A DNA stretch of 64,000 bases. Origin: Roseomonas sp. (GTDB lineage: Bacteria > Pseudomonadota > Alphaproteobacteria > Acetobacterales > Acetobacteraceae). The notes under the pieces are model-generated. The model ran no database searches, was not told where the DNA came from, and saw nothing but the letters and a program-made list of their open reading frames with translations. The stretch's first letter is position 1; each line of letters begins with the position of its first letter. Positions 26,514-37,168 of the stretch are shown piece after piece. The DNA is taken from positions 827,573 to 891,572 of the forward strand of contig JAPSLO010000001.1 in NCBI GenBank assembly GCA_031180725.1, given 5' to 3'. The translations under genes were made by a program, and so were the position numbers.

Positions 26514-28901
26514 ATGAACGTCGTGGTACCCTTCGAGGGCATCGGCGCCTCCGTGCGCCGCAAGGAAGATTTGCGCTTTCTGTCCGGCCGCGGGCAGTAC
26601 ACGGACGACATCAACCGGCCCGGGCAGACCCATGCGGTGATCCTCCGCAGCCCGCACGCCCATGCCGAGATCAAGGGAATCGACATCGCGGCCGCCAAGG
26701 CCATGCCTGGTGTGCTGGCCATCTTCACGGGCGCCGACATGGCAGCCGAGAATATCGGCGGCCTGCCCTGTGGCTGGCAGATCCACAGCAAGGACGGCTC
26801 CCCGATGGCGGAGCCGCCTCACCCGGTCCTGGCGGTGGGCAAGGTGCGGCATGTCGGAGACCCCGTCGCCGTCGTGATCGCCGAGACGAAGCAGCAGGCC
26901 AGGGACGCCGCCGAGGCGATCGCGGTGGAGTATGCCGTGCTGCCGGCGGCCGCCACGATGGAGCAGGCCCTGGCGCCCGGCGCCCCGCAGATCCATGAGG
27001 GTGCGCCCGGCAACCTCTGCTACGACTGGCACATCGGCGACAGGGCAGCGCAGGAGGCGGCCTTCGCCAGGGCGCACAAGGTCATCACCTTCGAGACGAC
27101 GAACAACCGCCTGGTGCCGAACGCGATGGAGCCACGCAGCGCCATCGGTGAATACGACAGCACCAGCGGCGACTACACGCTCTTCACCACCAGCCAGAAT
27201 CCGCATGTGATCCGGCTGCTGATGGGTGCCTTCGTGCTGCACATCCCGGAGGCCAGGCTGCGCGTGGTCGCCCCGGATGTCGGTGGTGGATTCGGCAGCA
27301 AGATCTACCATTACGCCGAGGAGGCAATCGTCACCTGGGCGGCCGGTAAGGTGAAGCGCCCTATCAAATGGACGGCCGACCGGACCGAGAGCTTCATGTC
27401 CGACGCGCATGGCCGCGACCACATCACCAAGGCCGAGCTCGCAGTGGATGCGCAGGGCAAGATCCTGGGGCTGAAGGTCCACACTCACGCCAATATGGGC
27501 GCCTACCTCTCAACCTTCGCGCCCTGCGTGCCGACCTATCTCTACGCCACGCTTCTGGCCGGGGTGTACACCACCCCGGTGATCTATGCCGAGGTGAAGG
27601 CCGTCTTCACCAACACCGTCCCGGTGGATGCCTATCGCGGCGCCGGGCGGCCGGAAGCGACCTATCTGCTGGAACGGCTAATGGATGTCGCGGCGAAGGA
27701 GCTTGGCTTGGATCGCGTGGAGTTCCGCCGGAAGAACTTCATCCCACCAGATGCCTTCCCCTATCAGACGCCCGTCGCGCTGCAGTACGACAGCGGCAAC
27801 TACCACGCGACGCTGGATGCCTGCCTGGAAGCGGCCGACTGGAAGGGCTTTGAGGCACGTCGGGCTGCCGCCGCAAAGGGCAAGCTGCGCGGCATCGGCA
27901 TCTCCACCTATCTGGAGGCCTGCGGCATCGCACCCTCGGCCGTGGTTGGCAGTCTGGGCGCGCGGGCGGGCCTCTATGAAGTCGGCACTATTCGCGTGCA
28001 CCCCACCGGCAGCGTTACCGTCCTGACTGGCGCCCATAGCCACGGTCAGGGGCACGAGACCACTTTCGCCCAGCTGGTGGCTGACCGACTCGGCGTTCCG
28101 GTGGCACAGGTGGATGTGGTGCATGGCGACACGGCCAAGGTGCCCTTCGGCATGGGCACCTATGGCAGCCGCAGCCTGGCGGTCGGCGGCAGCGCGATGG
28201 TGAAGGCGATGGACAAGATCATCGCCAAGGGCAAGCGCATCGCCGCCCATCTGATGGAAGCCAGCGTCGAGGATGTGGAGTTCGACCGTGGTATCTTCCG
28301 CGTGGCGGGTACCGACAAGTCCAAGACGCTCGCAGACATCAGCTTGGCCGCCTATGTGCCCCACAACTACCCGATCGAGGAGCTGGAGCCGGGTCTCGAG
28401 GAGACCGCCTTCTACGACCCGAAGAATTTCACCTATCCGGGCGGCTGCCACGTCGCGGAGGTCGAGATCGACCCCGAGACCGGCAAGGTGGAGGTGGTGA
28501 ACTTCACCGCCGTGGACGATGTCGGCCGCGTCATCAACCCGATGATCGTCGAAGGCCAGGTACAGGGCGGTGTGGCACAGGGTATCGGTCAGGCGCTGCT
28601 GGAGAACGCGATCTATGACCAGCAGGGACAACTGCTCAGCGGCAGCCTGATGGACTACAGCATGCCGCGCGCAGACGACCTGCCGCCGGTCGGGGTGGCC
28701 ACCCACACCACGCTCTGCACCCATAATCCGCTCGGGGTGAAGGGGTGCGGTGAGGTCGGCGCCATTGGCTCCCCGCCCGCGGTGATGAATGCGGTGGTGG
28801 ATGCGCTGCGTGACTACGGAGTGCGCCACATCGAGATGCCGGCGACACCGGCGAAGATCTGGAACATTATTCATGGCGGCCGCAGGATGGCGGCGGAGTG
28901 A
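26514..28901 (+). CDS. Molybdenum hydroxylase large subunit, form II (CoxL/xanthine dehydrogenase family)
   Basis: 795 aa, the usual length for CoxL-type subunits that bind the molybdopterin cytosine dinucleotide cofactor. N-terminal motif [20 protein letters not shown], cofactor region [12 protein letters not shown], and the active-site loop AYRGAGR at residues 373-379. True CO dehydrogenases (form I) have AYRCSFR with the copper-binding Cys; here the Cys is absent, so this is form II and CO oxidation is doubtful. The glutamate motif [12 protein letters not shown] near residue 746 is intact, so the enzyme should be an active hydroxylase of an unknown aldehyde, heterocycle or acid. A GGGGAGGAG ribosome site precedes the ATG. 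Confidence 0.92.
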   Translation: MNVVVPFEGIGASVRRKEDLRFLSGRGQYTDDINRPGQTHAVILRSPHAHAEIKGIDIAAAKAMPGVLAIFTGADMAAENIGGLPCGWQIHSKDGSPMAEPPHPVLAVGKVRHVGDPVAVVIAETKQQARDAAEAIAVEYAVLPAAATMEQALAPGAPQIHEGAPGNLCYDWHIGDRAAQEAAFARAHKVITFETTNNRLVPNAMEPRSAIGEYDSTSGDYTLFTTSQNPHVIRLLMGAFVLHIPEARLRVVAPDVGGGFGSKIYHYAEEAIVTWAAGKVKRPIKWTADRTESFMSDAHGRDHITKAELAVDAQGKILGLKVHTHANMGAYLSTFAPCVPTYLYATLLAGVYTTPVIYAEVKAVFTNTVPVDAYRGAGRPEATYLLERLMDVAAKELGLDRVEFRRKNFIPPDAFPYQTPVALQYDSGNYHATLDACLEAADWKGFEARRAAAAKGKLRGIGISTYLEACGIAPSAVVGSLGARAGLYEVGTIRVHPTGSVTVLTGAHSHGQGHETTFAQLVADRLGVPVAQVDVVHGDTAKVPFGMGTYGSRSLAVGGSAMVKAMDKIIAKGKRIAAHLMEASVEDVEFDRGIFRVAGTDKSKTLADISLAAYVPHNYPIEELEPGLEETAFYDPKNFTYPGGCHVAEVEIDPETGKVEVVNFTAVDDVGRVINPMIVEGQVQGGVAQGIGQALLENAIYDQQGQLLSGSLMDYSMPRADDLPPVGVATHTTLCTHNPLGVKGCGEVGAIGSPPAVMNAVVDALRDYGVRHIEMPATPAKIWNIIHGGRRMAAE

Positions 28902-28916
28902 GAGGGACCCGGGCCC

Positions 28917-29714
28917 ATGTATGATTTCACGTACCACAAGCCGTCCTCGGTTGCGGATGCGGTCAAGCTGCTGGCCGCGGATCCTGATGCACGGCCGATC
29001 TCGGGCGGGATGACACTGCTGCCGGCGCTGAAGCTTCGGCTGAACAAGCCCAGCGCGGTGGTAGACCTCTCCGGCATCGCGGAGCTGCGGGGCATCCGGC
29101 GGGAAGGCAGCACGATCGTGATCGGCGCCATGACGAAGCATTACGAAGTCGCCACCTCGCCTGAGATCAAATCCGCCATCCCGGCGCTGGCCGCCATGGC
29201 GGCTACCATCGGCGACACCCAGGTCCGTAACCGCGGCACCATGGGCGGGTCGGTTGCCAACAACGACCCCTCGGCCGACTACCCGGCCGCTTTGCTGGCG
29301 CTAGGGGGAACGATCCAGACCGACAAGCGGAAAATTTCGGCGGACGACTTCTTCCAGGGCGTGTTCGCCACAGCCTTGGAAATGGGGGAGCTGGTGACGG
29401 CAATCCACATCCCCGTGCCGGAGAAGGCCGGCTATGCGAAGATGCGCAACCCGGCCAGCCGCTATTCCATGGCCGGCGTCTTCGTGGCCAAGGGCCCGCA
29501 TGGTGTGCGGGTGGCGGCCAATGGGGCAGGGGCCAATGGCAGCTTCCGGGTGAAGGAGATGGAGGCCGCCCTGGCCGCCAACTGGTCGCCGGAGGCAGTC
29601 GCGGGCATCAAGCTCGACCCCTTCCTGATGAATGGCGACATCCACGGCAGCGCCGAATACCGCGCCCATTTGGTCACGGTCATGGCCAAGCGGGCGGTCG
29701 CCGAGGCGGGATGA
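28917..29714 (+). CDS. Molybdenum hydroxylase medium subunit, FAD-binding (CoxM/XdhB type)
   Basis: 265 aa, slightly shorter than the typical 285. FAD-binding motifs: ISGGMTLLPALKLR near residue 25 and IGDTQVRNRGTMGGSVANND around residue 100, followed by DPSADYPAALLALGG. It takes electrons from the iron-sulfur subunit and gives them to the external acceptor. It begins 15 bases after the large-subunit stop, so it is cotranscribed. The maturation genes often found with such enzymes (CoxD, CoxE, CoxF, CoxG, or XdhC) are not present in this window. Confidence 0.92.
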   Translation: MYDFTYHKPSSVADAVKLLAADPDARPISGGMTLLPALKLRLNKPSAVVDLSGIAELRGIRREGSTIVIGAMTKHYEVATSPEIKSAIPALAAMAATIGDTQVRNRGTMGGSVANNDPSADYPAALLALGGTIQTDKRKISADDFFQGVFATALEMGELVTAIHIPVPEKAGYAKMRNPASRYSMAGVFVAKGPHGVRVAANGAGANGSFRVKEMEAALAANWSPEAVAGIKLDPFLMNGDIHGSAEYRAHLVTVMAKRAVAEAG

Positions 29715-29723
29715 ACTTTCCTG

Positions 29724-29758
29724 CGGGGGGCATGCTTGACACTCAGAGACGCCCCCCG
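29724..29758 (+). terminator. Hairpin after the molybdenum hydroxylase genes
   Basis: An 8-bp GC stem (CGGGGGGC with GCCCCCCG) with a 19-base loop, 10 bases after the stop of the medium-subunit gene. The loop contains the likely -35 box of the following tRNA gene. T-rich sequence after the stem is short (TATTCC). Confidence 0.4.
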
Positions 29759-29764
29759 TATTCC
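29736..29764 (+). promoter_or_regulatory. Candidate sigma-70 promoter of tRNA-Asp
   Basis: A perfect TTGACA (29736-29741) is followed after 17 bases by TATTCC, a weak -10. Transcription would start about 10 bases before the tRNA, a usual distance. Confidence 0.5.
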
Positions 29765-29780
29765 CCCGCCCACGCCGCAA

Positions 29781-29857
29781 GCGGGTGTAGCTCAGTCGGT
29801 TAGAGCGCCGGCCTGTCACGCCGGAGGTCGCGGGTTCGAGCCCCGTCACTCGCGCCA
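29781..29857 (+). tRNA. tRNA-Asp, anticodon GTC
   Basis: A complete cloverleaf of 77 bases with the CCA end encoded. Acceptor arm GCGGGTG pairs with CACTCGC (one G-T pair), D arm GCTC/GAGC, anticodon arm CCGGC/GCCGG with loop CTGTCAC, so the anticodon is GTC at 29815-29817. T arm GCGGG/CCCGT with TTCGAGC loop. A GC hairpin (CCCCC GCC GGGGG, starting about 29865) follows closely and could help end the transcript. Confidence 0.97.
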
Positions 29858-30136
29858 TGCGGGTACCCCCGCCGGGGGATAATCCGGCCTTCCTTTTCAA
29901 TATGATACGCAATCAGCGCTCTGGACATTCCGGAGCCGCGATCGCATTTGGGAACCAGCGGTTCATTAACGCCAGGCCCTATGGCGGAGTGCGCGGGGCG
30001 CGGCTAATGTCCCGCCGCGCTGCGACGCGGCAAAGGCGGGGCCCCGCTCACGGAGCGGGATGCCCCCTTCGGCGCAACCCGGCGTGGATCCGGAGCCCGA
30101 GCTTCGGGCCAGGATGGCGAGGCAGAGAACAGGCAC
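29858..30136. other. Leader region of the complex I operon
   Basis: About 280 bases between tRNA-Asp and nuoA. It contains the small GC hairpin after the tRNA, a TATGAT element at 29901-29906 that could be a -10 box but lacks a good -35, and GC-rich repeats near 30000-30070. The main promoter of the nuo operon should lie here. No gene is seen. Confidence 0.4.
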
Positions 30137-30505
30137 ATGACCCAGCCGCTGCTGGCAGAATATTTCCCGATCCTCGTGTTCCTGGGGATTGCGGCGGCCA
30201 TCGCCAGCGCGATGGTCGGAGGCGCACTTCTTGCCGCCCGGCAGAAGCCCTATGCGGAGAAGCTCTCGGCCTATGAATGCGGCTTCGAGCCTTTCGACGA
30301 TACCCGCCGGCGCTTTGATGTGCGGTTCTACCTGGTCGCCATCCTGTTCATCATCTTCGACCTGGAGGTCGCCTTCCTTTTCCCCTGGGCCGTCGGTCTG
30401 AACGAGATCGGGTGGTTCGGCTTCCTTTCCATGATGGGCTTTCTCGGCGTTCTGACCGTCGGCTTCGTCTACGAGTGGCGAAAGGGCGCGCTGGATTGGG
30501 AATGA
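30137..30505 (+). CDS. nuoA: NADH-quinone oxidoreductase subunit A
   Basis: 122 aa with three transmembrane helices: an N-terminal one ([20 protein letters not shown]), one in [27 protein letters not shown], and a C-terminal one ([19 protein letters not shown]). The conserved loop [23 protein letters not shown] contains the Cys that reports the active/deactive change in mitochondrial ND3. It is a membrane-arm subunit of complex I near the quinone chamber. It is the first gene of a complete nuoA-N operon. Confidence 0.97.
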   Translation: MTQPLLAEYFPILVFLGIAAAIASAMVGGALLAARQKPYAEKLSAYECGFEPFDDTRRRFDVRFYLVAILFIIFDLEVAFLFPWAVGLNEIGWFGFLSMMGFLGVLTVGFVYEWRKGALDWE

Positions 30506-30581
30506 CGCCGCGGCGGGCCTACGAGCGCGCTTCGACGGGCGCTTCCAGAAAACCGGGCGCGAGGCGCGCCAGGAGATCGGC

Positions 30582-31163
30582 ATGAGTGGTGCAAAGTTTG
30601 CGCCGGCAGGCGCGCAGGACAATGCGGTCGCCTGGAACCGGGAGGCACTGCCCCCGGGGCCGGCGCAGGATGCGGTGATCAAGGGCATCACCGGCGAGAT
30701 CGAGGAAAAGGGGTTCGTCGTTGCGAACCTCGACAAGGTGGTGAACTGGGCTCGCACAGGCAGCCTCTGGCCGATGACCTTCGGCCTGGCCTGCTGCGCG
30801 GTGCCGATGATTCACGCCTACATGGCGCGCTACGACCTGGACCGCTTTGGCATCATCCCCCGCGGCTCGCCCCGCCAGTCGGACGTGATGATCGTGGCGG
30901 GCACGCTGACCAACAAGATGGCCCCCGCCCTGCGCAAGGTCTACGACCAGATGAGCGAGCCGCGCTGGGTGATTTCCATGGGCAGCTGCGCCAACGGCGG
31001 TGGCTACTATCACTACAGCTACAGCGTGGTGCGTGGCTGCGACCGCATCGTGCCGGTGGATGTCTATGTGCCCGGCTGCCCGCCGACGGCCGAGGCGCTG
31101 GTCTACGGCATCCTGCAGCTGCAGAAGAAGATTCGCAGGACGGGGACGATCCTCCGTGGCTGA
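30582..31163 (+). CDS. nuoB: NADH-quinone oxidoreductase subunit B
   Basis: 193 aa. Holds the terminal [4Fe-4S] cluster N2 that reduces quinone: tandem cysteines in GLACCAVPM, then [16 protein letters not shown] and [11 protein letters not shown] supply the ligands. The N-terminal 35 residues form a loose extension usual in alphaproteobacteria. A GGAGATC ribosome site precedes the ATG. It sits in the peripheral arm at the junction with NuoD and NuoH. The end overlaps the likely GTG start of nuoC. Confidence 0.97.
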   Translation: MSGAKFAPAGAQDNAVAWNREALPPGPAQDAVIKGITGEIEEKGFVVANLDKVVNWARTGSLWPMTFGLACCAVPMIHAYMARYDLDRFGIIPRGSPRQSDVMIVAGTLTNKMAPALRKVYDQMSEPRWVISMGSCANGGGYYHYSYSVVRGCDRIVPVDVYVPGCPPTAEALVYGILQLQKKIRRTGTILRG

Positions 31164-31800
31164 CGACATGACCCTTGCCGATCTCGGCGCCGACATCGCC
31201 GCCGCCGCCGGCCCTGCGGTGCAGGAAGCCGTGCTGGACCGTGGGCAGGAACTGGTGCTGCGCGTGACGCGCGAAGGCTGGTTGCCCGTGATGAAGCTGC
31301 TGCGCGACGACCCGCGGCTTGCCTTCGAGCAGCTGATGGATCTTTGCGGCGTGGACTACCCGGAACGTGCCGAGCGCTTCGAGGTGGTGGCGAATTTGCT
31401 GAGCCTGACCCACAACCGGCGCATCCGCGTGGTGGTCCCCACCGATGAGCAGACGCCGGTGCCCAGCCTGTCGGGCCTGTGGCCGACCGCCACCTGGTAC
31501 GAGCGCGAAGCCTGGGACATGTACGGCATTCTCTTCGAGGGATTGTCGGACATGCGCCGCCTGCTGACGGATTATGGCTTCGAAGGTCATCCGCTGCGCA
31601 AGGACTTCCCGCTGACCGGCCATGTCGAGGTCCGCTACGACGAGTCGCGCAAGCAGGTGGTCTATGAGCCGGTCGCGCTGACGCAGGACTTCCGCAACTT
31701 CGACTTCCTCAGCCCCTGGGAGGGTATGACGACCCTTCCGGGCGACGAGAAGGTTCACCTTACGCGCGCGGAGCGCGGTCAGATCGAGGGCCCGCGATGA
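31156..31800 (+). CDS. nuoC: NADH-quinone oxidoreductase subunit C
   Basis: About 214 aa if the GTG at 31156 (overlapping the nuoB stop) is used; ATG at 31168 is four codons further in. Peripheral-arm subunit without cofactor, equivalent to the mitochondrial 30-kDa subunit. Recognised by [17 protein letters not shown], then the family signature [18 protein letters not shown] and [24 protein letters not shown]. Nothing is fused to NuoD, unlike in enterobacteria. It overlaps nuoD by four bases. Confidence 0.95.
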   Translation: MADDMTLADLGADIAAAAGPAVQEAVLDRGQELVLRVTREGWLPVMKLLRDDPRLAFEQLMDLCGVDYPERAERFEVVANLLSLTHNRRIRVVVPTDEQTPVPSLSGLWPTATWYEREAWDMYGILFEGLSDMRRLLTDYGFEGHPLRKDFPLTGHVEVRYDESRKQVVYEPVALTQDFRNFDFLSPWEGMTTLPGDEKVHLTRAERGQIEGPR

Positions 31801-33077
31801 GCGGCAGTTCTTCCATGGCGTCCGAGGCTGGGCCGCTCGCCGCTGCCTCCGACCCCATTGCCTTCACCTCGGCCACCGGCGACAGCGCGCAGACGCGCAC
31901 CGTCGAGGTCGATTCGCATCACATCAACTTCGGCCCGCAGCACCCCGCCGCGCATGGCGTGCTGCGCCTCATCCTGGAGATGAAGGGCGAGGTGGTGGAG
32001 CGCGCCGATCCGCATATCGGTCTGCTCCACCGCGGTACCGAGAAGCTGATGGAGTACAAGACCTATCTCCAGGCGATGCCCTACATGGACCGCCTGGACT
32101 ACGTCTCGCCCATGTGCATGGAGCACAGCTTCGTCCTGGCCGTGGAGAAGCTACTCGGGATCGAGAAGGACATCCCCGAGCGAGCGCGGTGGATCCGCAC
32201 CATGTTCGCGGAACTGACGCGAATCGCGAACCACCTGCTGAACGTCACAACATATGCGCTCGATGTCGGCGCCATCACCCCCAGCCTCTGGGGCTTTGAG
32301 CAGCGCGAATACCTGCTGGAATTCTATGAGGCGGTGGGCGGCAGCCACTACCACGTGAACTATTTCCGAGCCGGCGGTGTCTCGCGTGACCTGCCGGCCG
32401 GGCTTGAAGACAAGATCGCCAAGTGGGCCGCCCAGTTCCCGGCCTTTCTGGACGAGCTGGAAGGCCTCCTGACCGAGAACCGCATCTTCAAGCAGCGCAC
32501 CGTGGATATCGGCGTGATGACCGCGGAGCAGGCGATGGCCTGGGGCTTCAGCGGCCCCTGCCTTCGCGCCTCGGGCTGCGCCTGGGACCTGCGGAAGCAG
32601 CAGCCCTATGAGATGTACGACCGGGTGGAATTTGACGTGCCGGTCGGCGTCCACGGCGACTGCTATGATCGCTATCTCGTCCGCATGCAGGAAATGCGGC
32701 AGAGCCTGCGAATCGTCGAACAGTGCCTGAATGCAATTAAGCCTGGTCCGGTGAAGATCCAGGACCACAAGATTGTCCCGCCGAAGCGCGTCGAGATGAA
32801 GCGCTCGATGGAGAGCCTGATCCACCACTTCAAGCTCTACACCGAGGGCTATCATGTGCCTGCCGGCACCACCTATACCGTCACGGAGGCGCCGAAGGGC
32901 GAGTTCGGTGTCTACATGGTGGCGGATGGCACCAACCGCCCGTACCGCGTGAAGATCCGCGCGCCGGGCTTCGCGCATCTCCAGGCGATGGAGGCGCTCT
33001 CCAAGGGGCACATGCTGGCAGACGCCGTCTCCATCATTGGCAGCCTCGATATCGTGTTCGGGGAGATCGACCGGTGA
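31797..33077 (+). CDS. nuoD: NADH-quinone oxidoreductase subunit D
   Basis: 426 aa, the 49-kDa subunit that forms the quinone-binding chamber with NuoB. The N-terminal 35 residues are variable. Then [19 protein letters not shown] carries the quinone-site His, followed by [13 protein letters not shown] and the loop [15 protein letters not shown] with the conserved Tyr. C-terminal [15 protein letters not shown] and [12 protein letters not shown] are typical. It starts inside the nuoC stop and overlaps nuoE by four bases (GTGA). Confidence 0.97.
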   Translation: MSGSSSMASEAGPLAAASDPIAFTSATGDSAQTRTVEVDSHHINFGPQHPAAHGVLRLILEMKGEVVERADPHIGLLHRGTEKLMEYKTYLQAMPYMDRLDYVSPMCMEHSFVLAVEKLLGIEKDIPERARWIRTMFAELTRIANHLLNVTTYALDVGAITPSLWGFEQREYLLEFYEAVGGSHYHVNYFRAGGVSRDLPAGLEDKIAKWAAQFPAFLDELEGLLTENRIFKQRTVDIGVMTAEQAMAWGFSGPCLRASGCAWDLRKQQPYEMYDRVEFDVPVGVHGDCYDRYLVRMQEMRQSLRIVEQCLNAIKPGPVKIQDHKIVPPKRVEMKRSMESLIHHFKLYTEGYHVPAGTTYTVTEAPKGEFGVYMVADGTNRPYRVKIRAPGFAHLQAMEALSKGHMLADAVSIIGSLDIVFGEIDR

Positions 33078-33784
33078 GCGGCGACCTGCGCAAGGACGGC
33101 GTGCAGTCCCCAGGCGGCGGTTGGGGTGCGACCCATGCTGGCGACCAGCAGCACGACCTCCAGCCCACGCATTTCCAGTTCGACGCGGAGAGCAATGCAG
33201 AGATCGAGAAGATCCTGGCGCGCTATCCCGCCGGTAAGCAGGCCAGCGGCACGATCCCGCTGCTCTATGTCGCGCAGCGGCAGATGAAGCGGCAGACGGG
33301 CAGCGCCTGGGTGCCCCGCGTCGCCATGGATGCCATCGCCGCGCGTCTCGGCATTCCGCCGATCCGCGTATACGAGGTGGCGACCTTCTACTTCATGTTC
33401 AACACTAGGCCGATCGGCCGCTTCCACCTGCAGGTCTGTGGCACCACGCCTTGCATGCTGCGCGGCTCCGACGACGTGCTGCGCGCGTGCAAGGATGCAG
33501 GGCACCTGAAGGGCTATGGTGATACTAGCCCGGATGGGCTGTTCACGCTGACCGAAGTGGAGTGCCTCGGCGCCTGCGTGAACGCGCCGGTCCTGCAGGT
33601 GGACGACGACTACTACGAAGACCTGGACTACGACCGCACCGTGGCGCTGATCGAGGCGCTGAAGCGCGGCGAGCGGCCCAACCCGGGTTCCACCATCGGT
33701 CGTCAAACCAGCGCGCCGGAAGGCGGACCGCTGACGCTTACCGAGATACCCGTTGTTCACGCGCGTTCCGGCGCGGGGGAATAA
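33074..33784 (+). CDS. nuoE: NADH-quinone oxidoreductase subunit E
   Basis: 236 aa with a thioredoxin-like fold holding [2Fe-2S] cluster N1a. Ligand cysteines lie in [10 protein letters not shown] and [10 protein letters not shown]. It belongs to the NADH-oxidising module with NuoF and NuoG. Polar extensions at both ends (a Gly/Gln-rich start, and a Pro/Thr-rich end after [13 protein letters not shown]) make it longer than the E. coli protein (166 aa), a usual feature in alphaproteobacteria. The start is a GTG overlapping the nuoD stop. Confidence 0.96.
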   Translation: MSGDLRKDGVQSPGGGWGATHAGDQQHDLQPTHFQFDAESNAEIEKILARYPAGKQASGTIPLLYVAQRQMKRQTGSAWVPRVAMDAIAARLGIPPIRVYEVATFYFMFNTRPIGRFHLQVCGTTPCMLRGSDDVLRACKDAGHLKGYGDTSPDGLFTLTEVECLGACVNAPVLQVDDDYYEDLDYDRTVALIEALKRGERPNPGSTIGRQTSAPEGGPLTLTEIPVVHARSGAGE

Positions 33785-33788
33785 GGCC

Positions 33789-35099
33789 ATGGCCCTTTCC
33801 GACAAGGACCGGATCTTCACGAACCTTTATGGCCTGCAGGATTGGCGCCTGCCGGCCGCGCAGCGCCGCGGCAATTGGGATGGCACCAAGGCCATCCTGG
33901 AGAAGGGCCGCGACTGGATCATCGAGGAGGTGAAGGCCAGCGGCCTGCGCGGCCGCGGCGGCGCAGGCTTTCCGACCGGCATGAAGTGGTCCTTCATGCC
34001 GAAGCAGCCGAGCGAGCGTCCACACTACCTGGTGGTGAACGCCGACGAGTCCGAACCCGGCACCTGCAAAGACCGCGACATCATCCGCCACGATCCGCAC
34101 ACGCTGATCGAAGGCTGCCTGATTGCCGGCTTCGCCATGGGTGCGCATGCCGGCTACATCTACATCCGCGGTGAGTACTACAACGAGAGCGTGGTGCTGG
34201 AGGCCGCGATCCAGGAAGCCTACGACGCCGGGCTGCTCGGCCGGAATGCCTGCGGCAGCGGCTGGGACTTCGACCTCTACGTCCACCGTGGGGCAGGGGC
34301 CTACATATGCGGCGAGGAGACGGCCCTCATCGAGAGCCTGGAGGGCAAGAAGGGCATGCCGCGCCTGAAGCCGCCCTTCCCGGCGGCCGTCGGCCTCTAC
34401 GGCGCGCCCACCACAGTGAACAATGTCGAGACCATCGCCGTGGTGCCTACCATCCTGCGGCGCGGCGGCGCCTGGTTCGCCGGCTTCGGGCGGCCGAAGA
34501 ACAGCGGCACCAAGATCTTCTGCATCCAGGGCCATGTGAACAAGCCCTGCAATGTGGAGGAGGAGATGAGCATTCCGATGAGGGAGCTCATCGAGCGGCA
34601 CGCCGGCGGCGTGCGCGGCGGCTGGGACAACCTGCTCTGCGTGATCCCCGGCGGCAGCTCCACCCCGCTGCTGCCGAAGGAGATTTGCGACACGGTGCTG
34701 ATGGACTTCGACGCGCTGCGCGAGCACAAGTCGGGTCTCGGCACGGCAGGCGTGATCGTCATGGACAAGTCCACGGACATCGTCAGGGCGATCGCGCGGC
34801 TGTCGAAGTTCTACAAGCATGAGAGCTGCGGCCAATGCACGCCCTGCCGCGAAGGCATGGGCTGGGTCAGCCGCATGATGGAGCGCATGGTGGAAGGCCG
34901 CGCCGAGGTCGAGGAGATCGACCTGCTGGAGGAGGTCACCCGCCGCATCGAAGGCCACACGATCTGCGCGCTGGCGGATGGCGGTGTATGGCCGGTGCAA
35001 GGCCTGATCCGGCACTTCCGCCCGGTGATGGAAGAGCGGATCGCTGATTACAAGCGGCGCCACGCGAAGCCGGCGGCCCTGCCGCTGGCGGCGGAGTAA
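33789..35099 (+). CDS. nuoF: NADH-quinone oxidoreductase subunit F
   Basis: 436 aa from the ATG at 33789, five bases after the nuoE stop. This subunit binds NADH and FMN and starts the electron chain. Motifs: [18 protein letters not shown] (nucleotide/FMN loop), [14 protein letters not shown], then [17 protein letters not shown]. Cluster N3 ligands are in [12 protein letters not shown] with a further Cys in HTICALADG. Intact along its whole length. Confidence 0.97.
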   Translation: MALSDKDRIFTNLYGLQDWRLPAAQRRGNWDGTKAILEKGRDWIIEEVKASGLRGRGGAGFPTGMKWSFMPKQPSERPHYLVVNADESEPGTCKDRDIIRHDPHTLIEGCLIAGFAMGAHAGYIYIRGEYYNESVVLEAAIQEAYDAGLLGRNACGSGWDFDLYVHRGAGAYICGEETALIESLEGKKGMPRLKPPFPAAVGLYGAPTTVNNVETIAVVPTILRRGGAWFAGFGRPKNSGTKIFCIQGHVNKPCNVEEEMSIPMRELIERHAGGVRGGWDNLLCVIPGGSSTPLLPKEICDTVLMDFDALREHKSGLGTAGVIVMDKSTDIVRAIARLSKFYKHESCGQCTPCREGMGWVSRMMERMVEGRAEVEEIDLLEEVTRRIEGHTICALADGGVWPVQGLIRHFRPVMEERIADYKRRHAKPAALPLAAE

Positions 35100-35103
35100 G
35101 GAC

Positions 35104-37161
35104 ATGGCGAAGGTCGTCGTTGACGGCATCGAGGTGGAGGTCCCGAACGGGGCCACCGTCCTGCAGGCCTGCGAGGCCGCCGGGAAGGAGATCCCGCGCT
35201 TCTGCTACCATGAACGCCTGAGCATCGCCGGCAATTGCCGCATGTGCCTGGTAGAGGTGGAGAAGGCGCCGAAGCCGGTCGCCTCCTGCGCCTATCCGGT
35301 GGCGGATGGCATGGTGGTGAAGACCGACAGTCCGATGGTGCGCAATGCGCGCCGCGGCGTCATGGAATTCCTGCTGATCAACCACCCGCTGGACTGCCCC
35401 ATTTGCGATCAGGGCGGCGAGTGCGATCTGCAGGATCAGGCGGTCGCCTATGGCATGGACAGGTCCCGCTATCACGAGCCTAAGCGCGTGGTGAAAGACA
35501 AGTACATGGGGCCGCTGGTCAAGACGATTATGACCCGCTGCATCCAGTGCACCCGCTGCGTGCGCTTCGCGTCGGAAGTGGCCGGTGTGCCTGAACTCGG
35601 TGCGACCAGCCGCGGCGAGAGCATGGAGATCGGCACCTATGTCGAGAAGGCGCTGACCTCGGAGCTTAGCGGCAACCTGATCGACATCTGCCCCGTCGGT
35701 GCGCTGACCAGCCGGCCCTATGCCTTCGTCTCGCGCCCCTGGGAGCTGCGGAAGACCGACAGCATCGACGTGCAGGACGCGACAGGCACCAATATCCGTA
35801 TCGATAACCGCGGTCCGGAAGTGCTGCGCATCCTGCCGCGCGTCAATGACGACGTGAACGAGGAGTGGATGGCAGACCGCGGCCGTTTCTCCTTCGATGG
35901 GCTGAAGCGGAAGCGTCTGGACCGGCCCTGGCTGCGGGTGGATGGCAAGCTGAAGCCAGTGAGCTGGGCGGAGGCCTTCCGGGCCGTCGCCACGAAGCTG
36001 AAGGCGACCGCGCCCGACCGCATTGGTGCCGTAGCCGGCGACCTGGTGGATGTCGAGAGCGTCTTCGCCCTCAAGTCACTGATGACAGCGCTGGGCAGCG
36101 CGAACCTGGATTGCCGCCAGGACGGCGCGGCCATCGATGGCTCGCGTCGCGACTTCTACCTGTTCAATTCCGGCATCGCTGGCATCGACCGGGCGGATGC
36201 GCTGCTGATCATCGGCAGCAACCCGCGCGTCGAGGCGCCGGTGATCAATGCCCGGATCCGCAGGCGCCAAGTGGCCGGCCGCTTCCCGGTCGGCGTGGTC
36301 GGGCCGGTGGGGCTGAACCTGACCTACGCCTATGACCATCTGGGCGAGGGCACCGCGACGTTGCGCACCATCCTGGATGGCACGCACCGCTTCGCCGAGG
36401 TGCTGAAGAATGCGAAGAACCCGATGGTGATCCTCGGGCGCGGCGCGCTGGCGCGGCCGGATGGCGCGGCGGTGCTGGCCGCAGCCTGGGCGATTGCGAA
36501 GGCGGCGGATGCGCTGCGGCCCGATTGGCACGGTTTCAACCTCCTGCACCATTTCGGCGGCCAGGTCGGCGCGCTGGATCTCGGCTTCCTGCCGGGCGCC
36601 GGCGGCAAGGACCTGGGCGCGATGCTGAATGGTGGCGCGGATGTGCTCTGGCTGCTCGGCGCGGACGGCTTTGACCCGGCGGCGATCGCGCCGGGCACCT
36701 TCGTGATCTACCAGGGCCATCACGGTGACCGCGCGGCGTCGCGCGCCGATGTGATCCTGCCTGGCGCGGCCTATACCGAGAAGGACGCGACCTATGTGAA
36801 CACCGAGGGCCGCGCCCAGCGCGCTTGGCTTGCGGTGCATGCGCCTGGCGACGCGCGAGAGGATTGGCGCATCATCCGCGCGGCAGGGGAGGGGCTCGGC
36901 GTCCGTCTGCCGTTCGATGATCTCGCACAGCTGCGCGCGAAGATGATCGAGGCCGTGCCGATTTTGGGCCAGCCCTTCGCGCCGCGTGGCTGCGAGGACA
37001 CGACAGGGCCGGCAGGCGATGTCGCCGGACTCTCGGCGGCACCCTTCGCGCTGCCGATCGCCCAGTACCACCTGGCCGACGCGATCGCCCGTGCGTCGGA
37101 CGTGATGGCCGAATGCGCGCGCACCTATGGCGAGGTGCCCGCGCTTCAGGCGGCGGAGTAA
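35104..37161 (+). CDS. nuoG: NADH-quinone oxidoreductase subunit G
   Basis: 685 aa. N-terminal ferredoxin-like [2Fe-2S] site ([19 protein letters not shown] with a fourth Cys in ASCAYPV), the His-ligated [4Fe-4S] motif [18 protein letters not shown], and a standard site [11 protein letters not shown] with a further Cys in DICPVGAL. The C-terminal two thirds form a molybdopterin-oxidoreductase-like fold without cofactor. I see no extra CxxCxxxC motif for cluster N7 after residue 220, which fits the proteobacterial short type. Four bases separate it from nuoF. Confidence 0.96.
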   Translation: MAKVVVDGIEVEVPNGATVLQACEAAGKEIPRFCYHERLSIAGNCRMCLVEVEKAPKPVASCAYPVADGMVVKTDSPMVRNARRGVMEFLLINHPLDCPICDQGGECDLQDQAVAYGMDRSRYHEPKRVVKDKYMGPLVKTIMTRCIQCTRCVRFASEVAGVPELGATSRGESMEIGTYVEKALTSELSGNLIDICPVGALTSRPYAFVSRPWELRKTDSIDVQDATGTNIRIDNRGPEVLRILPRVNDDVNEEWMADRGRFSFDGLKRKRLDRPWLRVDGKLKPVSWAEAFRAVATKLKATAPDRIGAVAGDLVDVESVFALKSLMTALGSANLDCRQDGAAIDGSRRDFYLFNSGIAGIDRADALLIIGSNPRVEAPVINARIRRRQVAGRFPVGVVGPVGLNLTYAYDHLGEGTATLRTILDGTHRFAEVLKNAKNPMVILGRGALARPDGAAVLAAAWAIAKAADALRPDWHGFNLLHHFGGQVGALDLGFLPGAGGKDLGAMLNGGADVLWLLGADGFDPAAIAPGTFVIYQGHHGDRAASRADVILPGAAYTEKDATYVNTEGRAQRAWLAVHAPGDAREDWRIIRAAGEGLGVRLPFDDLAQLRAKMIEAVPILGQPFAPRGCEDTTGPAGDVAGLSAAPFALPIAQYHLADAIARASDVMAECARTYGEVPALQAAE

Positions 37162-37168
37162 GCTGACG

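Noticed and set aside
26514..28901. True aerobic CO dehydrogenase (form I)
   Set aside because: The active-site loop is AYRGAGR and not AYRCSFR, so the copper-binding cysteine is missing.
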